From Rhizobium altiplani (GTDB taxonomy: Bacteria; Pseudomonadota; Alphaproteobacteria; Rhizobiales; Rhizobiaceae): 64,000 nucleotides of DNA. The stretch is from contig NZ_LNCD01000051.1 of NCBI RefSeq assembly GCF_001542405.1, positions 62,001 through 126,000 of the forward strand, read 5' to 3'. The notes under the pieces are model-generated. The model did not search any database. It was not told the DNA's origin and saw nothing but the letters and a program-made list of their open reading frames with translations. The translations under genes and the position numbers were made by a program. Positions 1 to 8,812 of the stretch are shown here, one piece after another. Position 1 is the stretch's first letter. Every line of letters starts with the position of its first letter.

Positions 1-1
1 C

Positions 2-454
2 ATTCCGATCGGCAAGAACGGCGACTGCTACGACCGCTACCTGATCCGCATGATCGAGATGCGCCAGTCGGTTCGCATCATGAAGCAGTGCGTCGAGCGC
101 CTGATGGGCAGCGCCAAGACCGGCCCTGTTTCGTCGATCGACGGTAAGGTCGTGCCGCCGAAGCGCGGCGAGATGAAGCGTTCGATGGAAGCGCTCATCC
201 ATCACTTCAAGCTTTACACCGAAGGCTATCACGTGCCGGCCGGCGAAGTGTACGCGGCCGTCGAAGCGCCGAAGGGCGAATTTGGCGTCTACGTCGTCGC
301 CGATGGCAGCAACAAGCCGTACCGCTGCAAGATCCGTGCACCGGGCTACGCCCACCTGCAGGCGATGGACTTCCTCTGCAAGGGTCACATGCTCGCTGAC
401 GTGACGGCCGTGCTCGGCTCGCTCGACATCGTGTTCGGCGAGGTGGACCGCTAA
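2..454 (+). CDS. nuoD: NADH-quinone oxidoreductase subunit D, C-terminal part
   Basis: The gene is cut by the left edge; the last 150 codons are present, in frame from base 2. NuoD is the 49-kDa subunit of the peripheral arm of complex I and helps form the quinone pocket. The visible part has the family's C-terminal block ([14 protein letters not shown] near the start, and the YLIEM-type ending [12 protein letters not shown]). The stop codon overlaps the ATG of the next small gene (TAATG), which suggests translational coupling. The rest of the operon follows on the same strand. Confidence 0.95.
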   Translation: MPIGKNGDCYDRYLIRMIEMRQSVRIMKQCVERLMGSAKTGPVSSIDGKVVPPKRGEMKRSMEALIHHFKLYTEGYHVPAGEVYAAVEAPKGEFGVYVVADGSNKPYRCKIRAPGYAHLQAMDFLCKGHMLADVTAVLGSLDIVFGEVDR

Positions 455-726
455 TGAAGCTGCTGCCGCTTGCCACCATCGCTCTTTTCACTGCCTCCGG
501 GGCTTTCGCCCAGGAGGTTGGGGGAATGGGTCCAAAGCTGGGCCAGAGCGAGGTGCAGCCGCCGGCAGCAAAAGCCTCCATGGGCGAGCTTTTGTCCAAG
601 GGCTATGAAATCAAGGCTGCCGTTCCGAACGGCGGCAAGTTCGTTGTGTTTTTGCAAAAAGACCAGTCGGCCTACGCTTGCGAGATGAAGTCTCTGACGG
701 CATCGCAGTGTGGGACCCTAAACTGA
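454..726 (+). CDS. Small predicted secreted protein inside the nuo operon
   Basis: A 90-residue protein. The N-terminus is a clear signal peptide (K2, hydrophobic stretch, cleavage likely after AFA near residue 19). The mature part of about 70 residues is Gly/Lys rich and has two cysteines near the C-terminus (YACEMK and SQCGT), which could form a disulfide in the periplasm. The start ATG overlaps the nuoD stop and nuoE begins 16 bp downstream, so it is co-transcribed with complex I genes. It is not a canonical Nuo subunit. I do not recognise a named family. A periplasmic role linked to complex I is only an inference from position. Confidence 0.8.
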   Translation: MKLLPLATIALFTASGAFAQEVGGMGPKLGQSEVQPPAAKASMGELLSKGYEIKAAVPNGGKFVVFLQKDQSAYACEMKSLTASQCGTLN

Positions 727-742
727 CAAGGCGTGAGGAAGA

Positions 743-1879
743 ATGTCCGTTCGTCGATTAGCCGAAGATCAATTCCAGCCTGCCGCGTTCGCCTTCAATG
801 ACGAGAACGCGGTTTGGGCGGAAAAGACGATCAAGAAATATCCCGCAGGCCGTCAGCAATCCGCGGTCATCCCGCTGTTGATGCGGGCGCAGGAACAGGA
901 TGGTTGGGTCACCCGCGCCGCGATCGAAAAGGTCGCCGACATGCTCGACATGGCCTATATCCGAGTTCTCGAAGTTGCGACTTTCTACACGCAGTTCCAG
1001 CTGAACCCGGTCGGCACCCGCGCCCACATCCAGGTGTGCGGCACGACGCCTTGCATGCTGCGCGGTTCGGAAAGCCTGATGGCCGTTTGCAAGAGCAAGA
1101 TCCATCATCACCCCTTCGAGCGTAACGCTGAAGGCACGCTCTCTTGGGAAGAAGTCGAATGTCTCGGGGCCTGCGTCAACGCGCCCATGGTGATGATCGG
1201 CAAGGATACTTATGAGGACCTGACGCCGGAACGTCTCGAAGAGATCATTGATACCTTCGAAGCCGGCAATGGCGCCAGCATCACGCCCGGCCCGCAGATT
1301 GATCGTCACTTCTCCTCCCCCGAGGGTGGTCCGACGACGCTCGTAGCCGACGAGCCGAAGGCCAAGAGGGTTTCCGCCAAGAAGGCTGTCGAGGATGCCG
1401 TGACGGCAACCGTTGACGCAGCCCCGGTTCCCCCGTCTGAGGCCGCACGTGCAAAGAGCGCTGACGCCGAGACCAATGCTGCGCTGAAGACGCCGGCCAC
1501 CGCGCCGAAGGCGGCCGCAAAGAACGTCAAGGCTGTCGAAGAGCAGCCGGCGCCGGCGACGGCCGCACAGGCCGCTGCTATTGGCAAGCCCTCCCTCAGC
1601 GACAAGAACCGCCCGGCGGGCATCGAGAAGCCCGCGACGCCTGACGATCTGAAGTTGATCTCCGGCGTCGGCCCGAAGATCGAGGCGACACTGCATGAGA
1701 TCGGCATCTTCACCTTCGCGCAGGTCGCGGGCTGGAAGAAGGCTGAGCGCGAATGGGTCGACGGATACCTGAATTTCAAGGGCCGCATCGAGCGCGACGA
1801 CTGGGTCAAGCAGGCCAAGGCGCTCGCCAAGGGCGGCGAAGCCGAATACATTAAAGTCTTCGGTAAGAAGCCGCGGTAA
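743..1879 (+). CDS. nuoE: NADH-quinone oxidoreductase subunit E with C-terminal helix-hairpin-helix extension
   Basis: NuoE is the 24-kDa thioredoxin-like subunit of the NADH dehydrogenase module and binds 2Fe-2S cluster N1a. The four ligands are visible as C99/C104 (CGTTPC) and C140/C144 (CLGAC). At 378 residues it is much longer than ordinary NuoE (about 160-240). After about residue 190 come an Ala/Lys/Pro-rich linker and then, at about 301-366, a helix-hairpin-helix-like domain (DDLKLISGVGPKIE, ending GRIERDDWVKQAKAL). The same domain recurs in the gene at 3199. The start ATG has GAGGAAG upstream. The role of the extension is unknown; it could bind a partner or nucleic acid. Confidence 0.96.
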   Translation: MSVRRLAEDQFQPAAFAFNDENAVWAEKTIKKYPAGRQQSAVIPLLMRAQEQDGWVTRAAIEKVADMLDMAYIRVLEVATFYTQFQLNPVGTRAHIQVCGTTPCMLRGSESLMAVCKSKIHHHPFERNAEGTLSWEEVECLGACVNAPMVMIGKDTYEDLTPERLEEIIDTFEAGNGASITPGPQIDRHFSSPEGGPTTLVADEPKAKRVSAKKAVEDAVTATVDAAPVPPSEAARAKSADAETNAALKTPATAPKAAAKNVKAVEEQPAPATAAQAAAIGKPSLSDKNRPAGIEKPATPDDLKLISGVGPKIEATLHEIGIFTFAQVAGWKKAEREWVDGYLNFKGRIERDDWVKQAKALAKGGEAEYIKVFGKKPR

Positions 1880-1889
1880 GGGGTGAAGC

Positions 1890-3194
1890 ATGTTACAAGA
1901 TAAGGATCGCATCTTTACCAACATCTACGGCCTCAAGGACAAATCCCTGAAGGGCGCGATGGCACGCGGCCACTGGGACGGCACCAAGCAGATCCTCGAA
2001 AAGGGTCGCGACTGGATCATCAACGAGATGAAGGCCTCCGGTCTTCGCGGTCGTGGCGGCGCAGGCTTCCCGACCGGTCTCAAGTGGTCCTTCATGCCGA
2101 AGGAATCGGATGGTCGTCCGCACTATCTCGTCGTCAATGCCGACGAGTCGGAGCCGGGCACCTGCAAGGACCGCGACATCATGCGCCACGATCCGCATAC
2201 GCTGATCGAAGGCTGCGTTATCGCGAGTTTCGCCATGGGTGCGAACGCTGCCTACATCTACGTGCGCGGCGAATACATCCGCGAGCGTGAAGCGCTGCAG
2301 GCCGCCATTGACGAGTGCTATGACTACGGCCTGCTCGGCAAGAACAACAAGTTGGGCTGGGACATGGACATCTTCGTCCATCACGGCGCCGGCGCCTACA
2401 TCTGCGGCGAAGAAACCGCGCTGCTCGAAAGCCTGGAAGGCAAGAAGGGTCAGCCGCGCCTGAAGCCGCCGTTCCCGGCAAACATGGGTCTCTACGGTTG
2501 CCCGACGACGGTCAACAACGTCGAGTCGATCGCCGTTGCTCCGACCATCCTGCGTCGTGGCGCTGGCTGGTTTTCGTCGATCGGTCGTCCGAACAACGTC
2601 GGCACCAAGCTGTTCATGCTCTCGGGCCACGTCAACAAGCCGTGCACGGTCGAAGAAGAAATGGGCATCACGTTCCGTGAGCTGGTCGATCGCCATGCCG
2701 GCGGCATCCGCGGCGGTTGGGATAACCTTCTGGCTGTCATTCCCGGCGGCGCATCGTGCCCGATCGTTCCGGCCAAGGACATCATCGATTGCCCGATGGA
2801 TTTCGACGGTCTGCGCGCTGTGGGCTCGTCCTTCGGCACCGCGGCCGCGATCGTCATGGACAAGTCCACCGACGTCATCAAGGCCATCGCCCGCATTTCG
2901 GCCTTCTTCAAGCACGAGAGCTGCGGCCAGTGCACGCCGTGCCGCGAAGGCACCGGCTGGATGTGGCGCGTGATGGAGCGCATGGCCAAGGGCAATGCCC
3001 AAAAGCGCGAAATCGACATGCTGTTCCAGGTCACCAAGCAGATCGAGGGCCACACCATCTGTGCGCTCGGAGATGCGGCCGCATGGCCGGTGCAGGGTCT
3101 GATCCGCAACTTCCGTCATGAGATCGAAGCGCGCATCGACCAGTATACCGCAAGCGCGCTGGATCATGGTGCGGTTCTCGAGGCGGCAGAGTAA
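1890..3194 (+). CDS. nuoF: NADH-quinone oxidoreductase subunit F (NADH- and FMN-binding)
   Basis: NuoF (434 residues, usual length) is the 51-kDa subunit that oxidises NADH through FMN. A glycine-rich nucleotide-binding segment [10 protein letters not shown] is seen near residue 52. The 4Fe-4S cluster N3 ligands are the CGQCTPC motif near residue 346-352 and a cysteine in TICALGD near residue 392. It starts 10 bp after nuoE and is followed 4 bp downstream by the helix-hairpin-helix gene. NuoE, NuoF and NuoG form the NADH-input module. Confidence 0.98.
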   Translation: MLQDKDRIFTNIYGLKDKSLKGAMARGHWDGTKQILEKGRDWIINEMKASGLRGRGGAGFPTGLKWSFMPKESDGRPHYLVVNADESEPGTCKDRDIMRHDPHTLIEGCVIASFAMGANAAYIYVRGEYIREREALQAAIDECYDYGLLGKNNKLGWDMDIFVHHGAGAYICGEETALLESLEGKKGQPRLKPPFPANMGLYGCPTTVNNVESIAVAPTILRRGAGWFSSIGRPNNVGTKLFMLSGHVNKPCTVEEEMGITFRELVDRHAGGIRGGWDNLLAVIPGGASCPIVPAKDIIDCPMDFDGLRAVGSSFGTAAAIVMDKSTDVIKAIARISAFFKHESCGQCTPCREGTGWMWRVMERMAKGNAQKREIDMLFQVTKQIEGHTICALGDAAAWPVQGLIRNFRHEIEARIDQYTASALDHGAVLEAAE

Positions 3195-3198
3195 GCTG

Positions 3199-3822
3199 AT
3201 GACGAAGGCGTCCGACAGCACAGGCAAGGAAGGAGCGGCTGATTTCTCGGCCGACTTCGGCCGTCTTGCTGCCGAGATGCTGGAGAACGCACGCGCGCTT
3301 CCGGTGCCGCCTGTGATGCTCAACCCAGCTGCGGCAATGGCGGCCGCCACGATGATCGGCTTCGGCTTTTCGACGCAGATGGCGGGCGCTTTCTTCGGCG
3401 CGCTGCAGGGGGCGCTCGATGCAACGAGCAAGCTTGCAGCAGTTCTCGACGAAACGCCGCCCGACGAAGGTAAGCCGCAGGTCGAGATCCGGCCGGAGAA
3501 CGTTCGTCCGGCGCCTGCCAGGAAAGCTGCAGAGAAGGTCAAGCTTTCTGTCGTTCCAGCAGAGCCGGTCGCAAAGCCCGCGGCCAAGTCCGCTTCGCGC
3601 GCTCGTAAGGCTGACGATCTGAAGCAGATTTCCGGCATCGGCCCGAAGATCGAGCAGGTGTTGAATAGCAAGGGTATTCGTTCCTTTGCCGTCATCGCCG
3701 GCTGGTTGGACGAGGACGCGGGGCGGATCGACGCAGAGCTTGGCTTTGACGGGCGGATCGCTCGTGACGGCTGGGTGGATCAGGCCAAGGCGCTGGTCGC
3801 CAAGGGACGAAAGCGGAAGTGA
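3199..3822 (+). CDS. Helix-hairpin-helix domain protein of the nuo operon
   Basis: The start was set at ATG 3199, 4 bp after the nuoF stop; the longer open frame would overlap nuoF. The product has 207 residues. An N-terminal region contains a small-residue-rich hydrophobic patch at about 45-72 (PAAAMAAATMIGFGF). A Pro/Lys/Ala linker follows, then a C-terminal domain from about residue 138 (DDLKQISGIGPKIE ... GRIARDGWVDQAKAL). That domain is a clear paralogue of the tail of NuoE in the same operon. Such domains are often labelled 'predicted flap endonuclease-1-like' by automated annotation, but no nuclease residues can be recognised here. It is probably an accessory or assembly factor of complex I; this is an inference. 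Confidence 0.85.
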   Translation: MTKASDSTGKEGAADFSADFGRLAAEMLENARALPVPPVMLNPAAAMAAATMIGFGFSTQMAGAFFGALQGALDATSKLAAVLDETPPDEGKPQVEIRPENVRPAPARKAAEKVKLSVVPAEPVAKPAAKSASRARKADDLKQISGIGPKIEQVLNSKGIRSFAVIAGWLDEDAGRIDAELGFDGRIARDGWVDQAKALVAKGRKRK

Positions 3823-4041
3823 ATTTATCGGCCGACGAGGCCGGAGCAAGGTCAAGGCTGAAGAGTGAAGGGCAGGGGCCTGACACTATTGAGGCCGGAG
3901 GCTGATCCCGGGTCTCGGGATTAGCGGAGAATTTGAGCGACACCGATGCCAACGGGATAAGAATCCGGCCTGGCAGCGAAACTGTTGCAAAGTGGGTTTG
4001 TTTGCCGCCATCCGGCAAACGGAAAACAGGACTGAGTGACG

Positions 4042-6123
4042 ATGGCAAAACTGAAGATTGACGGCAACGAGATCGAAGTTCCGGATCATTACACCCTCAT
4101 TCAGGCGTGTGAGGAAGCCGGTGCTGAAGTTCCGCGCTTCTGCTTCCATGAGCGCCTTTCGGTCGCCGGCAACTGCCGCATGTGCCTCGTTGAGGTGAAG
4201 GGTGGTCCGCCGAAGCCGCAGGCATCTTGCGCCATGGGCGTGCGCGATATCCGCGGCGGCCCGAATGGCGAACTTCCGGAAGTCTTCACCAACACGCCGA
4301 TGGTCAAGAAGGCCCGCGAAGGCGTGATGGAATTCCTGCTGATCAACCATCCGCTCGATTGCCCGATCTGCGACCAGGGCGGCGAATGCGACCTCCAGGA
4401 CCAGGCCATGGCCTTCGGCATCGACAGCTCACGCTATCAGGAAGACAAGCGCGCCGTCGAAGACAAGTATATCGGACCGCTCGTCAAGACGGTCATGAAT
4501 CGCTGCATTCACTGCACGCGCTGCGTTCGCTTCACGACCGAAGTTGCCGGCATCTCCGAACTCGGCCTGATCGGTCGCGGCGAGGACGCCGAAATCACCA
4601 CCTATCTCGAGCAGGCAATGACCTCCGAGCTGCAGGGCAACGTCGTTGACCTCTGCCCGGTCGGCGCGCTGACCTCCAAGCCCTTCGCCTTCACGGCCCG
4701 TCCGTGGGAGCTGAACAAGACCGAATCGATCGACGTCATGGACGCCCTCGGTTCTGCGATCCGCGTCGATACGCGTGGCCGTGAAGTCATGCGCGTGCTG
4801 CCGCGCGTCAACGACCAGATCAATGAAGAGTGGATCTCCGACAAGAGCCGCTACATTTGGGATGGCCTGAAGACGCAGCGTATCGACCGCCCATACGTTC
4901 GCAAGGATGGCCGGCTACAGCCTGCGACTTGGGGCGAAGCCTTTGGCGCGATCAAGGCTGCCGTTGCCGCAACCAGCGGTGAGAAGATCGGCGCGATTGC
5001 CGGCGACCTCGCATCCGTCGAAGAAATGTACGCTCTGTCGGAACTCGTGAAGTCGCTCGGTTCCGAGAACCTCGACTGTCGCCAGGATGGGACGGCACTT
5101 GATCCGTCGCTTGGCCGCGCAAGCTACATCTTCAATCCGACGATCGAAGGCATTGAACAGGCCGACGCCCTGCTGATCATCGGCGCGAACCCGCGCTTCG
5201 AAGCTGCCGTTCTCAACGCTCGCATTCGCAAGCGCTGGCGTCGCGGCAACTTCCCGATCGGCGTGATCGGTGAAGCTGGCGAACTGCGCTACGACTACGA
5301 ATATCTCGGCGCTGGCCCGGATACGCTGAAGGACCTCGCCGACGGCAACCACGCTTTCGCGAAGGTTCTGACGGATGCCAAGAAGCCGATGATCCTCATC
5401 GGCCAGGGCGCACTGTCGCGCACCGATGGTGCTGGCGTTCTTGTAACGGCCGCAAAGCTTGCCGGCACGGTGGGCGCGGTCGTCGAAGGCTGGAACGGCT
5501 TTGCCGTGCTTCACACCGCGGCATCGCGCGTCGGAGGCCTCGATCTCGGCTTCGTTCCGGGCGCAAAGGGCGTCAAAGCTGCAGAAATGCTGTCGTCGAT
5601 GGACGTTCTCTTCCTGCTTGGCGCCGATGAGCTTGATTTCACGGCCAAGAAGGCAAAGCTGACTGTTTACATCGGCTCGCACGGCGACAACGGCGCCCAC
5701 AATGCCGACGTCATTCTGCCAGCCGCTGCCTACACCGAAAAGTCCGGCACTTGGGTCAACACCGAGGGTCGCGTCCAGATGGGCAATCGCGCTGGCTTCG
5801 CACCGGGCGACGCCCGCGAAGACTGGGCGATCCTGCGTGCGCTTTCCGACGTGCTCGGTAAGAAGCTTCCGTTTGATTCGCTTAGCGAACTGCGCGCAAG
5901 GCTCTATGCGGCCTTCCCGCATTTCGCAGCGCTTGACGAGATCGCCGAAAGCGACAGCGCCAAAATTGCCGCAGTAGCGAAAAAAGCCGGCAAGATGAAT
6001 AAATCCGGGTTTGCGTCGCCGGTCAAAGACTTCTATTTGACGAACCCGATCGCGCGCGCTTCGGCAGTGATGGCCGAGTGCTCGGCATTGGCCCGCAACA
6101 ACTTCAAAGTCGCGGCAGAGTAA
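4042..6123 (+). CDS. nuoG: NADH-quinone oxidoreductase subunit G
   Basis: NuoG (693 residues from ATG 4042; an in-frame GTG at 4036 would add two residues) is the 75-kDa iron-sulfur subunit. In order it shows a 2Fe-2S ferredoxin fold with CRMCLVE, the HPLDCPICDQGGECDLQD segment for the N5-type cluster, and the NRCIHCTRCVR 4Fe-4S motif. A long molybdopterin-oxidoreductase-like region follows that in complex I has lost its cofactor. A spacer of about 220 bp without a recognisable gene separates it from the upstream helix-hairpin-helix gene, so a secondary promoter there is possible. Confidence 0.97.
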   Translation: MAKLKIDGNEIEVPDHYTLIQACEEAGAEVPRFCFHERLSVAGNCRMCLVEVKGGPPKPQASCAMGVRDIRGGPNGELPEVFTNTPMVKKAREGVMEFLLINHPLDCPICDQGGECDLQDQAMAFGIDSSRYQEDKRAVEDKYIGPLVKTVMNRCIHCTRCVRFTTEVAGISELGLIGRGEDAEITTYLEQAMTSELQGNVVDLCPVGALTSKPFAFTARPWELNKTESIDVMDALGSAIRVDTRGREVMRVLPRVNDQINEEWISDKSRYIWDGLKTQRIDRPYVRKDGRLQPATWGEAFGAIKAAVAATSGEKIGAIAGDLASVEEMYALSELVKSLGSENLDCRQDGTALDPSLGRASYIFNPTIEGIEQADALLIIGANPRFEAAVLNARIRKRWRRGNFPIGVIGEAGELRYDYEYLGAGPDTLKDLADGNHAFAKVLTDAKKPMILIGQGALSRTDGAGVLVTAAKLAGTVGAVVEGWNGFAVLHTAASRVGGLDLGFVPGAKGVKAAEMLSSMDVLFLLGADELDFTAKKAKLTVYIGSHGDNGAHNADVILPAAAYTEKSGTWVNTEGRVQMGNRAGFAPGDAREDWAILRALSDVLGKKLPFDSLSELRARLYAAFPHFAALDEIAESDSAKIAAVAKKAGKMNKSGFASPVKDFYLTNPIARASAVMAECSALARNNFKVAAE

Positions 6124-6135
6124 GGGCAGGGGACT

Positions 6136-7179
6136 ATGGATTCGTTTGTTTCAACTTATGTCTTGCCCGGCCTTCTCATGGTCGGTCAGTCGCTTCTTCT
6201 CCTGGTCTGCCTGCTCGTCTTCATCGCCTACATCCTGTTGGCAGACCGCAAGGTCTGGGCAGCAGTGCAGCTCCGTCGTGGTCCGAATGTGGTGGGTCCG
6301 TGGGGCCTTTTCCAGTCCTTCGCGGATCTTTTGAAGTTCGTCTTCAAGGAGCCGGTCATCCCGGCTGGCGCCAACAAGGCAGTCTTCCTGCTGGCGCCGC
6401 TCGTGACCGTGCTGCTGGCGCTCTCGACCTGGGCCGTCGTGCCGCTGGCGGATGGCTGGGTCATCGCCAACATCAACGTTGGCATCCTCTACATCTTCGC
6501 GATTTCATCGCTTGAAGTGTACGGCATCATCATGGGCGGTTGGGCCTCCAACTCGAAGTACCCGTTCCTTGGCGCACTCCGCTCCGCGGCACAGATGGTT
6601 TCCTACGAGGTCTCCATCGGCTTCGTTATCGTCACCGTTCTGCTCTGCGTAGGTTCGCTGAACCTGACGGATATCGTCCATGCACAGCAGACCGGCCTCG
6701 GCACGCGCCTGGGTCTCCCGGCGTCGTTCCTCGACTGGCATTGGCTGGCGCTGTTCCCGATGTTCATCGTCTTCTTCATTTCCGCGCTTGCCGAAACGAA
6801 CCGCCCACCTTTCGATCTTCCCGAAGCGGAATCGGAACTCGTCGCCGGCTTCATGGTCGAATACGGTTCCTCGCTCTACATGATGTTCATGCTCGGCGAA
6901 TATGCGGCCATCGTTCTGATGTGCTCGTTGACTACGATCCTGTTCCTCGGGGGCTGGCTGCCGCCAGTCGACGTATGGTTCCTGAACTGGGTCCCAGGTG
7001 TCATCTGGTTTACGCTGAAGTCGTGCCTGGTGTTCTTCATGTTTGCGATGGTGAAGGCATTTGTCCCGCGCTATCGCTACGACCAACTGATGCGCCTCGG
7101 CTGGAAGGTCTTTCTTCCGCTGTCGCTTGCCATGGTCGTTATCGTTGCATTCGTGCTGAAGCTGACGGGTTGGGCATGA
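6136..7179 (+). CDS. nuoH: NADH-quinone oxidoreductase subunit H
   Basis: NuoH (347 residues) is the ND1-type membrane subunit joining the two arms and forming much of the quinone chamber. Several transmembrane helices are evident. Conserved loops are visible: [11 protein letters not shown] near residue 48, [21 protein letters not shown] in the middle, and [21 protein letters not shown] with its acidic residues. It has a GGCAGGGG ribosome site and lies 12 bp after nuoG. Confidence 0.98.
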   Translation: MDSFVSTYVLPGLLMVGQSLLLLVCLLVFIAYILLADRKVWAAVQLRRGPNVVGPWGLFQSFADLLKFVFKEPVIPAGANKAVFLLAPLVTVLLALSTWAVVPLADGWVIANINVGILYIFAISSLEVYGIIMGGWASNSKYPFLGALRSAAQMVSYEVSIGFVIVTVLLCVGSLNLTDIVHAQQTGLGTRLGLPASFLDWHWLALFPMFIVFFISALAETNRPPFDLPEAESELVAGFMVEYGSSLYMMFMLGEYAAIVLMCSLTTILFLGGWLPPVDVWFLNWVPGVIWFTLKSCLVFFMFAMVKAFVPRYRYDQLMRLGWKVFLPLSLAMVVIVAFVLKLTGWA

Positions 7180-7219
7180 TCGTGCCGGCCCTCGTTTCAA
7201 GCAATATTGGAGGTTGATG

Positions 7220-7711
7220 ATGGCAGGCTTGTCCAACGCGGTCAGCTCGCTGTTCCTGAAGGAATTCGTCAGTGCGTTCTGGCTGACCTTCCGGTACATT
7301 TTTAAGCAGAAGGCAACGATCAATTACCCGTTCGAGAAGGGACCGGTCAGTCCGCGCTTCCGCGGTGAACACGCATTGCGTCGTTATCCCAACGGCGAAG
7401 AGCGCTGCATCGCCTGCAAGCTCTGCGAGGCGATCTGTCCTGCCCAGGCGATTACCATCGAAGCCGGCCCCCGCCGCAACGATGGCACGCGCCGCACAGT
7501 TCGTTACGACATCGACATGGTGAAGTGCATCTACTGCGGCTTCTGCCAGGAGGCATGCCCGGTCGATGCGATCGTCGAAGGTCCGAATTTCGAATTTGCA
7601 ACGGAAACCCGCGAAGAACTTTACTTCGACAAGGCGCGGCTTTTGGAGAACGGCGACCGGTGGGAGCGCGAAATCGCGCGCAACATCGCGCTGGATGCAC
7701 CGTACCGTTGA
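7220..7711 (+). CDS. nuoI: NADH-quinone oxidoreductase subunit I
   Basis: NuoI (163 residues from ATG 7220) is the TYKY-type subunit that carries 4Fe-4S clusters N6a and N6b. Two ferredoxin motifs are clear: [12 protein letters not shown] in the middle and [16 protein letters not shown] after it. TTG 7214 and ATG 7217 also lie in frame, but GGAGG at 7209-7213 is placed best for 7220, and the MAGLSNAV start suits the family. It links the peripheral arm with the membrane subunits. Confidence 0.97.
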   Translation: MAGLSNAVSSLFLKEFVSAFWLTFRYIFKQKATINYPFEKGPVSPRFRGEHALRRYPNGEERCIACKLCEAICPAQAITIEAGPRRNDGTRRTVRYDIDMVKCIYCGFCQEACPVDAIVEGPNFEFATETREELYFDKARLLENGDRWEREIARNIALDAPYR

Positions 7712-7852
7712 TCGAAATTGAAATGCCGGAGTGCCGCCCGTCACGCGGCTTCCGGTCAACATGCACCGAGGCTTTGCCGGCGAATTCCGCGCGAAGCTTC
7801 ATCGGGCAGGGAAACTCCCGGCTGCCCGGGGGAAGATGAAAAAGGCACCAAC

Positions 7853-8467
7853 ATGGGTCTGCAGGCTCTATTTTTCTATCTTTTCGCCTTTGTCGCGGTA
7901 GCGTCGGCGTTCATGGTCATCTGGTCGAAGAATCCGGTTCATTCGGTTCTCTTCCTGATCCTGGTTTTCTTCAATGCGGCCGGCCTCTTCCTGCTGCTGG
8001 GCGCCGAATTCCTGGCGATGATCCTGCTCGTCGTTTACGTCGGCGCCGTGGCCGTTCTCTTCCTCTTCGTGGTCATGATGCTCGACATCGACTTCACGGA
8101 GTTGCGCGCGGGCGTTCTCGAATATGCGCCGATCGGCGCGATCATCGGCCTGATCCTTGCGGCTGAGCTGATCGTCGTTGTGGGTGGCAGTGTGATCTCG
8201 CCGGAAATCGCCAAGTCGGTGGCAATGCCGATCCCGGCGCTGACAGAGCGCACCAACACCGCCGCACTCGGCGACGTGCTCTATACGAATTACGTCTACT
8301 TCTTCCAGATCGCTGGTCTGGTGCTGCTCGTCGCAATGATCGGTGCGATCGTGCTGACGCTCAAGCATCGCCAGAACATCAAGCGACAGAATATCGCCAA
8401 TCAGGTTGCCCGCAATCCTAAGACCGCCGTCGAGGTGGTCAAGGTGACGCCGGGACAGGGCGTTTGA
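7853..8467 (+). CDS. nuoJ: NADH-quinone oxidoreductase subunit J
   Basis: NuoJ (204 residues) is the ND6-type membrane subunit with five predicted helices and the characteristic segment LLGAEFLAMILLVVYVGAV. ATG 7853 was chosen because the longer frame starting near 7718 adds an Arg-rich, unconserved N-terminus. A 141-bp spacer precedes it. That spacer contains a short GC-rich hairpin (CCCGG/CCGGG) just upstream and no recognisable gene. Confidence 0.96.
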   Translation: MGLQALFFYLFAFVAVASAFMVIWSKNPVHSVLFLILVFFNAAGLFLLLGAEFLAMILLVVYVGAVAVLFLFVVMMLDIDFTELRAGVLEYAPIGAIIGLILAAELIVVVGGSVISPEIAKSVAMPIPALTERTNTAALGDVLYTNYVYFFQIAGLVLLVAMIGAIVLTLKHRQNIKRQNIANQVARNPKTAVEVVKVTPGQGV

Positions 8468-8496
8468 AGCAGGCGCGAGCTTAAGGAACAAATACA

Positions 8497-8805
8497 ATGG
8501 TCATCGGACTTTCCCATTACCTGACGGTCAGCGCCATCCTCTTCACGCTCGGCGTCTTCGGTATCTTCCTGAACCGGAAGAACATCATCGTTATCCTGAT
8601 GTCGATCGAGCTCATTCTGCTTGCGGTCAACATCAACATGGTCGCCTTCTCGTCGTTCCTGAACGACATCGTCGGCCAGGTTTTCGCATTGTTCATTCTG
8701 ACCGTTGCTGCGGCTGAAGCCGCTATCGGTCTTGCAATTCTCGTCGTCTTCTACCGCAACCGCGGCTCGATCGGCGTTGAAGACGTCAATATGATGAAGG
8801 GCTGA
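8497..8805 (+). CDS. nuoK: NADH-quinone oxidoreductase subunit K
   Basis: NuoK (102 residues, exactly the usual size) is the ND4L-type subunit with three membrane helices. It holds the two conserved glutamates of the proton path: one in [11 protein letters not shown] and one in [11 protein letters not shown]. The start is preceded by TAAGGAAC. It lies 29 bp after nuoJ and 7 bp before nuoL. Confidence 0.98.
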   Translation: MVIGLSHYLTVSAILFTLGVFGIFLNRKNIIVILMSIELILLAVNINMVAFSSFLNDIVGQVFALFILTVAAAEAAIGLAILVVFYRNRGSIGVEDVNMMKG

Positions 8806-8812
8806 TAAGGCT

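Noticed and set aside
1893..3695. A 600-codon minus-strand frame under nuoF and the helix-hairpin-helix gene
   Set aside because: Covered on the other strand by NuoF with intact cofactor motifs; composition and lack of start signals indicate an artefact of high GC.
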